In this document: positions 28,962-37,446 of the stretch, one piece after another
How positions within the stretch are numbered: position 1 is the stretch's first letter
How the letters are laid out: the number at the start of each line of letters is the position of its first letter
Assembly (NCBI GenBank): GCA_022781445.1
Contig: JALETQ010000004.1
Span: 1 to 64,000 of the forward strand
Direction of reading: 5' to 3'
Length of the DNA: 64,000 nt
Source of the DNA: Prevotella sp.
Lineage (GTDB): Bacteria > Bacteroidota > Bacteroidia > Bacteroidales > Bacteroidaceae
Notes under the pieces: generated by a model
What the model was told of the DNA's origin: nothing
Database searches by the model: none
Seen by the model: the letters and a program-made list of their open reading frames with translations, nothing else
Program-made: the position numbers and the translations under genes

Positions 28962-29082
28962 CACCGCCCGGGCAGACACATTGCCTTCACCAACCGCGAA
29001 AGGAAGCCGAAGGAGCGACAAAGCAGCTCCACGCCCGATACTTTTTTGAGCCGAAACATGCCGGCAGTAGGAAATAATTGTT

Positions 29083-29090
29083 TACTTTTG
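29083..29090 (+). promoter_or_regulatory. -7 box upstream of rpoN
   Basis: TACTTTTG followed by C matches TAnnTTTG, about 95 bp upstream of the rpoN start. A small hairpin (TGTCGGG and CCCGACA, about 29123-29145) lies in the predicted leader. No TTG is found at the usual -33 distance. Confidence 0.5.
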
Positions 29091-29184
29091 CAATATCATT
29101 CGATTCCGGTCGATCAACCGTTGTCGGGCTTCGAAATCCCGACAGTGTGAAGACCGGCGGACATTCATCGGGCAAACAACAGGG

Positions 29185-30687
29185 ATGGCACAAGAACTCA
29201 AACTCGAACAAGAGCTAAAACTCCTGCAGACGCAGAAACTCACGGCTCAGCAAATGCTTACAGTTCATTTGCTGGAGATGCCCCTGGCACAACTCGAAGA
29301 AGCGGTCGAAGCCGAAATCGACGACAATCCGGCTCTTGAAGTTGCACCTTCCGACGAACAAGGATTTGACAGCAATCGCGACAATGAGGCACCTGAAAGC
29401 GATGATTCGGAATCGTTCGAACAAAAAACGGAACGGGAGGAACGTGCCGAACAGCTCGATGCCGCACTCGACAGCATCGACTTTGACGACCGTCTGCCCG
29501 ACTACGGAGTGGGAATCCGACACAACACCGAGGCCGAAACCGAAGAGATGGTCTACGGAAACACCATGAGCTTTTACGACAACCTGCGTCAGCAGATGAG
29601 CGAAGTGACCCTTACGCCCGAACAAACTCAAATCATGGAGTACCTCATCGGCTCACTCGATGACGACGGTTTGTTGCGAAAACCCCTCGATGCCATCTCG
29701 GACGAACTCGCCATCTACCACCATCTCGATGTCACCACCGACCAAGTTGCAGAAGTGTTGTCGATATTGCAAGACTTCGACCCTGCCGGGATAGGTGCCC
29801 GAAGCCTGCAGGAATGTTTGCTTTTACAGCTCAACCGACGCCCCGACAGCCCGCGAAAACAATGCGCACAACGCATCATCAGCCAATGTTTCCCGGCGTT
29901 CGAACGCTACCAATGGGACAAAATAGGCAAGACGCTGCACCTGTCGGATTTCGAAATGGAAGAAGCAAGGGAAGAAATCAGGCGTCTGAACCCCAAACCC
30001 GGTGCCGCCTTGGGCGAAACCGAAGGGAGAAGCATCCGCCAGATCACACCTGATTTCATCATCGACACGCAGGACGACGGTTCCATTTCGTTTTCGCTCA
30101 ACCAAGGAAATCTGCCCGAACTCTATGTATCGCCCTCTTTTTTGAGCCTTCTCGACAGCTATCGTGCCAACAAAGACAAGATGAGCCGGCAGGACAAAGA
30201 AGCCCTGCTCTATGCCAAAGACAAAATAGGCAAGGCACAAGGCTTCATCGAAGCCGTCAGACAAAGACGCAGAAGCATGAACAAAACCATGCAGGCCATC
30301 ATCAAGATACAGACAAAATTCTTCCAAGAAGGCGACGAGAGCGACCTCAAACCCATGACTTTGAAAGACGTGGCGCAGGAAACCGGCCTTGACATCTCCA
30401 CCATTTCGAGGGTGAGCAACGTGAAATACGCACAGACACGATGGGGAATATTCCCGCTCAGATACTTCTTCAGCGACGGATACACCACCGGCGATGGCGA
30501 AGAACTGTCCACCCGCAAACTCAAAAACATCTTACAGGAAATCGTCAACAACGAAGACAAACAACATCCGCTCAACGATGACGCGCTGAAAGCCGAGATG
30601 ACCAAACGCGGTTATCCCATTGCGCGGCGCACGGTCGCCAAGTATCGCGACCAGCTGGGCATCCCGACAGCACGTTTCCGACGGTAA
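29185..30687 (+). CDS. rpoN: RNA polymerase sigma-54 factor
   Basis: Sigma-54 directs transcription from -24/-12 promoters and needs AAA+ activators. The 500-residue protein has the Gln/Leu-rich region I (LEQELKLLQTQKLTAQQMLT), an acidic linker (about residues 50-100), the core-binding region, the HTH with TLKDVAQETGLDISTISRVS (about 392-411) and the RpoN box ARRTVAKYR at about 480-488. No sigma-54 activator gene is seen in the window. The next gene starts 105 bp downstream, possibly in the same operon. Confidence 0.98.
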   Translation: MAQELKLEQELKLLQTQKLTAQQMLTVHLLEMPLAQLEEAVEAEIDDNPALEVAPSDEQGFDSNRDNEAPESDDSESFEQKTEREERAEQLDAALDSIDFDDRLPDYGVGIRHNTEAETEEMVYGNTMSFYDNLRQQMSEVTLTPEQTQIMEYLIGSLDDDGLLRKPLDAISDELAIYHHLDVTTDQVAEVLSILQDFDPAGIGARSLQECLLLQLNRRPDSPRKQCAQRIISQCFPAFERYQWDKIGKTLHLSDFEMEEAREEIRRLNPKPGAALGETEGRSIRQITPDFIIDTQDDGSISFSLNQGNLPELYVSPSFLSLLDSYRANKDKMSRQDKEALLYAKDKIGKAQGFIEAVRQRRRSMNKTMQAIIKIQTKFFQEGDESDLKPMTLKDVAQETGLDISTISRVSNVKYAQTRWGIFPLRYFFSDGYTTGDGEELSTRKLKNILQEIVNNEDKQHPLNDDALKAEMTKRGYPIARRTVAKYRDQLGIPTARFRR

Positions 30688-30792
30688 AAGCCCCACCGGC
30701 AGCGACCGTCGGGCAGGCAAAACGTCCGAAGGAGAAAACAAAATCCGCAGAGAACCGATCACCGACCCGACACATTTACACCTTGCCATGGC

Positions 30793-31428
30793 ATGAATGC
30801 AAAGAATCTAATCTTCATTGCAAGGGTGCTGAGCATACTTTCCACACCCTTTTATCTGCCCCTGCTGGGGCTGATGGCACTCTTCAGTTTCAGTTATCTT
30901 GCGATGCTTCCTTTCAATTACAAGCTCCGTCTGATGCTGATCGTCTATGTTTTCACGGTTCTGACACCCACCCTTCTCATCCATCTGTACCGTCGTTACC
31001 AAGGATGGAACCTCTTTCAACTCGGTTTTCGTGAGCGCCGCATGATACCCTACGTCATTTCCATCCTCTGTTACTACCTCTGTTTCTACATTCTCAACAT
31101 GCTCCATGTCACCTATTTCATGACGAGCATCCTCATAGCCGCCCTGCTCATACAGGTCGTTTGCGCCATCATCAACGTGTATTGGAAAGTATCCACCCAC
31201 ACGGCGGGCATCGGCGGTGTGGCAGGTGCCCTGCAAGCATTTGCCTTTCTGTTTTCCTTCAATCCCGTCTGGTGGCTCTGCATCATCCTGCTCTTGGGCG
31301 GAATGGTGGGAACGAGCCGCATCATCCTTCGCCAGCACAGCCTGTCGCAGGTCATAGCAGGCTTCCTGATCGGCATGGTCTGTGCCGGTTTTGCCGTCAT
31401 GAAACTATCCGTTAATTTAATGATATGA
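30793..31428 (+). CDS. PAP2-like membrane protein
   Basis: The 211-residue protein has about six hydrophobic segments. [17 protein letters not shown] (about residues 136-152) and [17 protein letters not shown] (about 176-192) resemble PAP2 phosphatase motifs 2 and 3. The usual motif-3 Asp following His is replaced (QHSLSQ), and motif 1 is not clear, so catalytic activity is uncertain. The stop codon overlaps the purE start (ATGA at 31425-31428), so the two are coupled. Confidence 0.75.
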   Translation: MNAKNLIFIARVLSILSTPFYLPLLGLMALFSFSYLAMLPFNYKLRLMLIVYVFTVLTPTLLIHLYRRYQGWNLFQLGFRERRMIPYVISILCYYLCFYILNMLHVTYFMTSILIAALLIQVVCAIINVYWKVSTHTAGIGGVAGALQAFAFLFSFNPVWWLCIILLLGGMVGTSRIILRQHSLSQVIAGFLIGMVCAGFAVMKLSVNLMI

Positions 31429-31934
31429 ATCCATTTGTCAGTATTATCATGGGCAGCACGAGTGATCTGCCCGTCATGGAGAAAGCCATGAAGTTCCTTG
31501 AAGAGTTGGAAATACCGTTTGAAGTCAATGCCCTCTCGGCACATCGCACCCCCGATGCCGTGGAATCGTTTGCCAAAGGAGCGGCCTCACGTGGCGTGAA
31601 AGTCATCATTGCCGGTGCCGGCATGGCGGCCGCATTGCCCGGAGTCATTGCCGCTTCGACCACATTGCCCGTCATCGGTGTACCCATCAAAGGCATGCTC
31701 GACGGTCTCGACGCCCTCTTGAGCATCGTACAGATGCCTCCCGGCATTCCCGTTGCCACCGTCGGCGTGAACGGAGCGATGAATGCAGCCATCCTTGCGG
31801 TGGAGATGCTCGCCCTTTCGCAGCCCGAAACAGCTGCCAGGCTTGCCGCCTATAAGGCCGGACTGGGCAGCAAAATCGAGAAGGCCAACCGCGAATTGGC
31901 AGACATCAAGACCTATAAGATGAAAACCAACTGA
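31425..31934 (+). CDS. purE: N5-carboxyaminoimidazole ribonucleotide mutase
   Basis: PurE (class I) moves the carboxyl group of N5-CAIR to give CAIR in purine synthesis. The 169-residue protein has GSTSD at residues 10-14 and SAHRTPD with H40, the catalytic histidine, and [14 protein letters not shown] after it. Its ATG overlaps the previous stop. No purK is adjacent. Confidence 0.97.
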   Translation: MNPFVSIIMGSTSDLPVMEKAMKFLEELEIPFEVNALSAHRTPDAVESFAKGAASRGVKVIIAGAGMAAALPGVIAASTTLPVIGVPIKGMLDGLDALLSIVQMPPGIPVATVGVNGAMNAAILAVEMLALSQPETAARLAAYKAGLGSKIEKANRELADIKTYKMKTN

Positions 31935-32092
31935 CCGTTTAGACTGTCAGCATGTAGACGGAAAGCGTATCGACAGTTGTCCAAAGAATCCTTTGACGAC
32001 ATCCGTCGGGAGGTTTTCCGCCTTTCATCCCCCATCCGTCGGCACGCTTCCGGGATGCCGACGACCCTTACTCACCACAGACAAGAACGTCC

Positions 32093-34015
32093 ATGACAAA
32101 CCTATTCAACTACCGTCGTCGTCCCACCATCGATGTCAGGGTGGGCAACATCACCCTGGGCAGCCGCCATCCCATCGCCATCCAGTCGATGACCACCACC
32201 CCGACCGATGACACCGAAGCCTCGGCAGCCCAAGCCAAGCGCATCATCGATGCCGGTGGCGACATCGTCAGACTGACCACCCAAGGCATTCGCGAAGCCG
32301 AAAATCTGAAAAACATTCAGTCGGTGCTGCGCCGGGACGGCTATCTCACCCCTTTGGTCGCCGACGTACACTTCAACCCCAAGGTTGCCGATGTAGCCGC
32401 CTTGTATGCCGAGAAAGTGAGAATCAACCCCGGCAACTATGTCGATGCGGCACGAAAGTTTGCCCACATAGAATACACTGACAGCGAATATGCTGAAGAA
32501 CTGAAAAAAATCGAGGAACGCTTCGTACCCTTCATCAACATCTGCAAAGCCAACGGCACCGCCATCCGTATCGGAGTCAACCACGGTTCGTTGTCCGACC
32601 GCATCATGTCGCGCTACGGCGACACCCCCGAAGGCATCGTGGAAAGCTGCATGGAGTTCCTCCGCGTGTGCCACAGGGAACACTTCACCGATGTGGTCAT
32701 CTCCATCAAGGCATCCAATACCGTCGTCATGGTGCAGTCGGTGCGCCTGCTGGTGGAGCGGATGGAGGCCGAAAATATGCACTTCCCCCTGCATCTGGGT
32801 GTCACCGAGGCCGGAGAAGGCGAAGACGGACGCATCAAGAGCGCGGTGGGCATCGGTGCGTTGCTCACCGACGGTATCGGCGACACCATCCGCGTATCGC
32901 TCAGTGAAGAACCCGAACACGAAATTCCGGTGGCACGGCACTTGGCCGAACACTTTGAACGACGTACCTCCGGCAAGCGCATCGTGGCGCAAGCGGCTAC
33001 CGACTTCAGCTTCACCAATCCCCGAAGACGCGCCACCGTGGCTGTCGATGCCATCGGTGGCGAACACGTTCCGGCGGTGATCCTCTCCGCTTCGACACTG
33101 ACAACGAACGAACAGCCCGATGCCGATGCCGACATACGCGCCGACTACCTCTATTGCGGCAGCAGCATACCAGCCCATGTCGGCACCGCCATTCCCCTCA
33201 TCGCCGACTATGGCGTTTGCAAACGGCTCCAGACCACACATCCCGGCCACCGCATCCTGCCCCTTTTCACCACCCGCACGATGCGTTTCGTGGCTACGAG
33301 CGACGCCAAAGTGAAATTCCTGCTGATCGAATCGCGCCGGCATCGCAACCGATACAACGCCTGTCTGAAAGCACATCCCGAGGTCGTGGCTGTGTATGCC
33401 TCCCGTCACGACAACCGTGCAGGCGACCAACGGGCTTTCGTTCACGGACTGATGAACGACGGCATCACCAATCCGGTGATCTTTGCCAATACCTATCACC
33501 ACACCGCGGCAACCAAAAGCGATTTTCAAATCGAAGCCGCTGCCGATGCCGGTGTACTCTGCATGGACGGCATGACCGACGGGCTGTGGCTCATCAACGA
33601 TGCTCCCGAAGACCCCGATGCACACCGCGTATCACGGAAAGAGGCACTCCCCCTGCCCTACGCGCTTTTGGCTGCCACCGCACTGGGCATCCTGCAGGCT
33701 GCCCGACTGCGCACCTCGAAGACCGAATACATCAGCTGTCCGGGATGCGGACGCACGCTCTACGACCTGCAGACCACCATTGCGCGCATCAAAGCCGCCA
33801 CCAAGGACATGAAAGGGTTGAAGATAGGCATCATGGGATGTATCGTCAACGGTCCCGGAGAGATGGCCGATGCCGACTATGGCTACGTCGGGGCAGGCAG
33901 AGGACGCATCTCTCTGTATCGCAAGCAAGTATGCGTCGAACGCAACATCCCCGAAGAAGAGGCGGTCGAAAAGCTGTTGGCACTCATCCGAAGCGACCGC
34001 AACAAACAACCCTGA
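32093..34015 (+). CDS. ispG: 4-hydroxy-3-methylbut-2-en-1-yl diphosphate synthase (large form)
   Basis: IspG (GcpE) reductively opens MEcPP to HMBPP in the MEP pathway, using a [4Fe-4S] cluster. The 640-residue protein is the large, plant/Bacteroidota-type with an inserted middle domain (about residues 290-520) compared with the roughly 370-residue E. coli enzyme. The N-terminal TIM-barrel starts TIDVRVGNITLGSRHPIAIQ. Cluster ligands are C549, C552, C583 and probably E590 in NGPGEMADADYGYVG; their spacing matches the family. A terminator follows at 34107-34149. Confidence 0.97.
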   Translation: MTNLFNYRRRPTIDVRVGNITLGSRHPIAIQSMTTTPTDDTEASAAQAKRIIDAGGDIVRLTTQGIREAENLKNIQSVLRRDGYLTPLVADVHFNPKVADVAALYAEKVRINPGNYVDAARKFAHIEYTDSEYAEELKKIEERFVPFINICKANGTAIRIGVNHGSLSDRIMSRYGDTPEGIVESCMEFLRVCHREHFTDVVISIKASNTVVMVQSVRLLVERMEAENMHFPLHLGVTEAGEGEDGRIKSAVGIGALLTDGIGDTIRVSLSEEPEHEIPVARHLAEHFERRTSGKRIVAQAATDFSFTNPRRRATVAVDAIGGEHVPAVILSASTLTTNEQPDADADIRADYLYCGSSIPAHVGTAIPLIADYGVCKRLQTTHPGHRILPLFTTRTMRFVATSDAKVKFLLIESRRHRNRYNACLKAHPEVVAVYASRHDNRAGDQRAFVHGLMNDGITNPVIFANTYHHTAATKSDFQIEAAADAGVLCMDGMTDGLWLINDAPEDPDAHRVSRKEALPLPYALLAATALGILQAARLRTSKTEYISCPGCGRTLYDLQTTIARIKAATKDMKGLKIGIMGCIVNGPGEMADADYGYVGAGRGRISLYRKQVCVERNIPEEEAVEKLLALIRSDRNKQP

Positions 34016-34106
34016 CATTCAGACTGAGAGTATCCATCGGCCGGACTACCATGAGAAAGGACAGCCCGGCTACCGACAAAATACAACAACTTACACATAC
34101 CAGTGC

Positions 34107-34149
34107 GAGCCGACTCCGCGAAGAACCATCGCGAGCCGGCTCTTTTTAT
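34107..34149 (+). terminator. Terminator after ispG
   Basis: GAGCCGACTCCGCG and CGCGAGCCGGCTC pair around an AAGAACCAT loop with minor mismatches and are followed by a run of five T at about 34143-34147. It lies about 90 bp past the ispG stop. Confidence 0.75.
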
Positions 34150-34190
34150 TCCGGACAGATTCAGAAAAAAACTTCCAACCCAATCATTCT

Positions 34191-34390
34191 TCCCCAAACG
34201 GTCATGAGAACCCGAATCGGAATTGTCCGGTTGCCGGGCTGTTTGAGTGTCGGCTTGTTGCAGCCGTAGCGGGCTTTTGCAAAACAAGGCGACAGACAAG
34301 GTACCGACAAGCGGACGAAACCGGGACGGAAAGTGATATGAACGGCATGAACTATGTCCAAACGCTCTCATGACCGATTTGAGTTTATCG
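34191..34390 (+). repeat. TIR repeat family 1, full copy B
   Basis: The left end TCCCCAAACGGTCATGAGAA and the right end, reverse-complemented (AAACTCAAATCGGTCATGAGA), form the inverted ends. The 200-bp body matches copy A and copy C through GCGGACGAAACCGGGACGGAAAG and ATGAACGGCATGAAC. It has no significant ORF and lies between convergent genes. Confidence 0.8.
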
Positions 34391-34557
34391 GCATCCGGAA
34401 TGCTCTTGTCCGGTGAAAACGAAGCAGGAGGGGGACATGGGAGATTTTTCGTCGGTCAGACTTCCGGTGAGATTTGTCCGCAGGCGACAAAGGCAAGCAA
34501 GCAACGTAAAATACTATAAACCAACAACATACGATCATGCCACACAAGCAATGGAAC

Positions 34558-34660
34558 AAAAGGGCAACTTTTGACCGTCGAAAGGGCAACTTTTACACCA
34601 TAAAAGGGCATGTCTTACCCGGTGAAAGGGGAAGTCTTGCAAGCCGGAAGGGCAGATTTG
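34558..34660 (+). repeat. 22-bp tandem array 2 (about 4.6 units)
   Basis: Units start at 34558, 34580, 34602, 34624 and 34646, each 22 bp. Units 1 and 2 share AAAGGGCAACTTTT exactly; units 3-5 are diverged. Linkers such as GACCGTCG and ACACCATA differ completely. It lies 167 bp after family 1 copy B. Confidence 0.8.
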
Positions 34661-34676
34661 TTGTCGGAATGACAAA

Positions 34677-34714
34677 CGAAAAGCAGGTCGAACCTCTCTT
34701 GAGATTCGACCTGC
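34677..34714 (-). terminator. Terminator of the minus-strand Omp28-like gene
   Basis: GCAGGTCGAA (34683-34692) pairs perfectly with TTCGACCTGC (34705-34714). On the minus strand it is followed by TTTTCGTTT. It lies about 70 bp beyond the stop codon. Confidence 0.75.
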
Positions 34715-34785
34715 CGATATTGTTTTGTCATTGCCGACCGGTCTGCCGGCGATGGCATACAGGATGAACGGGGTTGTGGGACCGA

Positions 34786-36741
34786 TTATTTCACCATCAC
34801 TTTGACGGTGGAACCGTCAGACATCTTCACGATGTTGATACCGCGTTGCGGAGTGTTGATTCTTTGTCCGTCGATGGTGTAACGGGCCACCTCCACGTTT
34901 TTGTCGGCCACGGTACCCTTGTCTGCAATGCCGGTGGCAGACGTTACGTGAGCTTGAGCTGCATTGACAATCTTGCCTTTGTTGTCAAGAACCATGGCAA
35001 CAACTCTTACATGATTCTTGCTCAGGGCATCTTTGACAGCGGTTTTTGAGTCGATGCCGAGTGTGTATTTCACGACGGTCGTTGCATCGGGGCTGATGGC
35101 TCCGAGTGAAGCCTGATTCACGGAAGAGGCATTGTAAGAGCTTCCAATCAATACATCTTCAAAATTGTAGGAGAAGTAAGACTGTCCGTATTGACCGCCT
35201 TTGAGGAACTGCGAAATATATTTTTCGTTTCCGTAAGTAGCGGGGTCGTCTCCTGCCAGATAGTTCGACTGTTTCCAAGAGGTGGTTGTACCGGTGAGAC
35301 TGTCACCAAGGAGAACGAATACAATCGAGTAATTGGATGCCGAAATGGCACTTTCGACTGTAGCGACGGCATTGACCTGTGTTTCGCTTTCGTTCCATGC
35401 ACCCTTCACGGATACGCCCACGGTCGGGTCGCCCTTCATGGCTTCGACAACGGCATTGATTCCTCCGATATAGGGATCGATGGTTTTGCCGTCTCTGTTG
35501 ACGATACAAGAGGGAGCGCCGGTGAATCCCAGTCGGGCATATACATTATTATACATCGGGTCGCCGGTATTATATTGGTGAATACCGATGCCGATGAAGC
35601 GTTCACCATAGGTGTCGTTGAGATATTCCATGGCAGCCATTCCTCTGGGGCAATAGCCACAGCCGGTTCCGGTGAACTCTTCCATGACCACATGCTGAAC
35701 GAACACCTTGTTGCGGATGTCGAAAGAGGCTTCGGCAGCATTTCCCGGGGTGGCGGGAGCAGCGTTGTCGATGCTCTTCACGGTTCCGATCAGACTGGTT
35801 GCACCCAACGGCTGGTCTTGGGCGATGTTGAAAGGAACGCTGACGTTGAAGGTGGTGTTGGGTGCCAGGGCGGCGGCAGAGGTGTAAGAACCCACGGTTT
35901 TGCCGCCGATGGTGAGGTCGATGACATAAGAACCGATGTTCTCGGTACCGTTGTTGAAAAGGGTCATGTCCACAGTGCCTTGTGTGCCGGGCATGTAAGC
36001 CACCTTGTCTGTGCTGAATTGGTTGAAAAGAATCTGCTTGGCAGGCAGGTTGTCCGAAGCCACGATGAGCTGAACGCTCAGGTTTCCGCTCATGTTGTCG
36101 ATGTTATACCATGCCAACCCCTGGCCACCGCTCGATGCGGGCACGTTGCCGTAGAGGTAGGTCGGGGCGATTTGCGAACCCTTTGCCACTACCGAAAGGG
36201 GATAGCTGGCATCGCTTTGCTGGTTGCTGCCCTGCTTGTAGTCGAAACCTGCCATGAAAGCATCGTCTTTCTTGATTTCGATGGGTTGGTCGAACATGGC
36301 GGTGTTCCATCCCACAACGGTCGTGGAAACAGCCTTTTCTGCCAAATCGGCACCGATTCCGCCATTTTCATCCACCGCAGTGAGGAAGATACGCGATGCA
36401 CCTACGGCGTAGCAAAGACCGAAACGCATGCCGACAATCTTGTAGCCCACCCAGTTTTCCAAGATATCCGGACTGACAAAGATGGCTGCCTTGTTGTTGC
36501 CCGGTGCAACCAAAAAGCCGACTCCGGATTCTCCGAGGTCATCGGTTGTGTAGTAACCCGCGAGACGCTGGTTGGCTTCCAGGCGTGCCGGAGCAGCCGA
36601 CTTGGCATTGCTTTGGACAGAACGCATCTCTGCCGGCATATTGCCGGCAATGTTTTGCGTTACCTTTTGAGGCATCATGCTTTGGGCATTCATGCCTAAT
36701 GACAGCACAAAGGCTGCCAAAGAGAGTAACATCTTTTTCAT
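34786..36741 (-). CDS. Omp28-like secreted protein with thioredoxin-like CxxC and type IX-like C-terminal tail
   Basis: The 651-residue protein begins MKKMLLSLAAFVLSLGMNAQ, a signal peptide. The N-terminal half is beta-rich with two Ig-like stretches. The Omp28/thioredoxin-like part starts near residue 345, with EEFTGTGCGYCPRGMAAMEY (CGYC at about 361-364). The last 60 residues (VARYTIDGQRINTPQRGINI and VKVMVK) fit a T9SS type A sorting domain. The role is unknown; a surface or secreted redox or binding protein is inferred. Its paralogue-like partner is at 59283. It has its own promoter (36820-36849) and terminator. Confidence 0.85.
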   Translation of the reverse strand: MKKMLLSLAAFVLSLGMNAQSMMPQKVTQNIAGNMPAEMRSVQSNAKSAAPARLEANQRLAGYYTTDDLGESGVGFLVAPGNNKAAIFVSPDILENWVGYKIVGMRFGLCYAVGASRIFLTAVDENGGIGADLAEKAVSTTVVGWNTAMFDQPIEIKKDDAFMAGFDYKQGSNQQSDASYPLSVVAKGSQIAPTYLYGNVPASSGGQGLAWYNIDNMSGNLSVQLIVASDNLPAKQILFNQFSTDKVAYMPGTQGTVDMTLFNNGTENIGSYVIDLTIGGKTVGSYTSAAALAPNTTFNVSVPFNIAQDQPLGATSLIGTVKSIDNAAPATPGNAAEASFDIRNKVFVQHVVMEEFTGTGCGYCPRGMAAMEYLNDTYGERFIGIGIHQYNTGDPMYNNVYARLGFTGAPSCIVNRDGKTIDPYIGGINAVVEAMKGDPTVGVSVKGAWNESETQVNAVATVESAISASNYSIVFVLLGDSLTGTTTSWKQSNYLAGDDPATYGNEKYISQFLKGGQYGQSYFSYNFEDVLIGSSYNASSVNQASLGAISPDATTVVKYTLGIDSKTAVKDALSKNHVRVVAMVLDNKGKIVNAAQAHVTSATGIADKGTVADKNVEVARYTIDGQRINTPQRGINIVKMSDGSTVKVMVK

Positions 36742-36819
36742 TTTCGTCGTTTTTGATTCGTTGTTTATAAATGTTTTTATTGCTTCAGTTCATTGAGTAA
36801 AGGCCGATACAAAGAGCTG

Positions 36820-36849
36820 CAAATTTACAATTTTCGGAAGAATATGCAA
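36820..36849 (-). promoter_or_regulatory. Promoter of the Omp28-like gene
   Basis: On the minus strand: TTG (36847-36849), 19 bp, then TAAATTTG (36820-36827). It is a good -33/-7 match, about 80 bp upstream of the start codon at 36741. Confidence 0.7.
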
Positions 36850-37035
36850 GTATTGTGTGGTTAATCTTTATTAATTCCCAATCAGTCATAAACCGCCAAA
36901 CTCAACTTTCATGTTGTTTCCGATGCTTCCCGACCATATATCGTTTGTCTGTCGGTATTTTGTCTGTCGGTTTATCATGCCATAGTCCGCTACTCCCATC
37001 CTCATACCATCCGAAATTTCGGAAATGGCGATGCC

Positions 37036-37233
37036 TCAATCCGAATCGGTCGTCAGAGTCCGAGTCGGCTTCGCCTGATTGTCGAGCAGTCCGGTTGTCG
37101 GCTTGATGCAGACGTAGCAGACTGCTGCAGCACCAAATGGCAGACAATATACCGGCAAGCGGACGAAACCGGACGGAAAGTGCCATGAACAGCATGAAAT
37201 GTAAATCAAAACGGCCTGATGACCGATTGGGAG
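37036..37233 (+). repeat. TIR repeat family 1, full copy C
   Basis: The left end is CAATCCGAATCGGTCGTCAG; the right end GATGACCGATTGGGAGCC is its inverted counterpart. The middle contains GGTTGTCGGCTTGATGCAGA and GCGGACGAAACCGGACGGAA, shared with copies A and B. About 198 bp, no gene. Confidence 0.78.
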
Positions 37234-37351
37234 CCAAATACTTGCAAGTGAAGAACCTGCCAGAGCGAAATGCGACTTAACAAATGCACGAAGTTCTTGT
37301 TAATCTGTCTAAAAAATATACTTGTAGAGACTTATGTATCATGGAATTTAT

Positions 37352-37359
37352 TATCTTTG
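37352..37359 (+). promoter_or_regulatory. -7 box for the M16 peptidase gene
   Basis: TATCTTTG followed by C is a consensus match, about 90 bp upstream of the start at 37447. No TTG was found at standard -33 spacing. Confidence 0.65.
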
Positions 37360-37446
37360 CATGACCTTTTTAGAACAAAATCAATTGCCTATCTCACGTT
37401 AAATTCAATCTATACAATAATAAATACAACATTATAGTAATAAATT

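Larger units (their letters stand above)
34016..34785. other. 770-bp convergent intergenic region
   Basis: Contains the ispG terminator, full copy B of repeat family 1 (34191-34390), a 22-bp tandem array (34558-34660) and the terminator of the minus-strand Omp28-like gene (34677-34714). No gene was identified. Confidence 0.6.
36742..37446. other. 705-bp divergent intergenic region
   Basis: Contains the minus-strand promoter of the Omp28-like gene, full copy C of repeat family 1 (37036-37233) and the plus-strand -7 box of the M16 gene (37352-37359). No gene was identified. Confidence 0.6.

Noticed and set aside
32102..33625. 507-codon open frame opposite ispG
   Set aside because: It is antisense to IspG; the composition reflects the complementary strand only.
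34558..34660. CRISPR array
   Set aside because: Units are 22 bp with a core of about 15 bp and linkers of about 7 bp, far shorter than CRISPR repeats and spacers. No cas genes are near.
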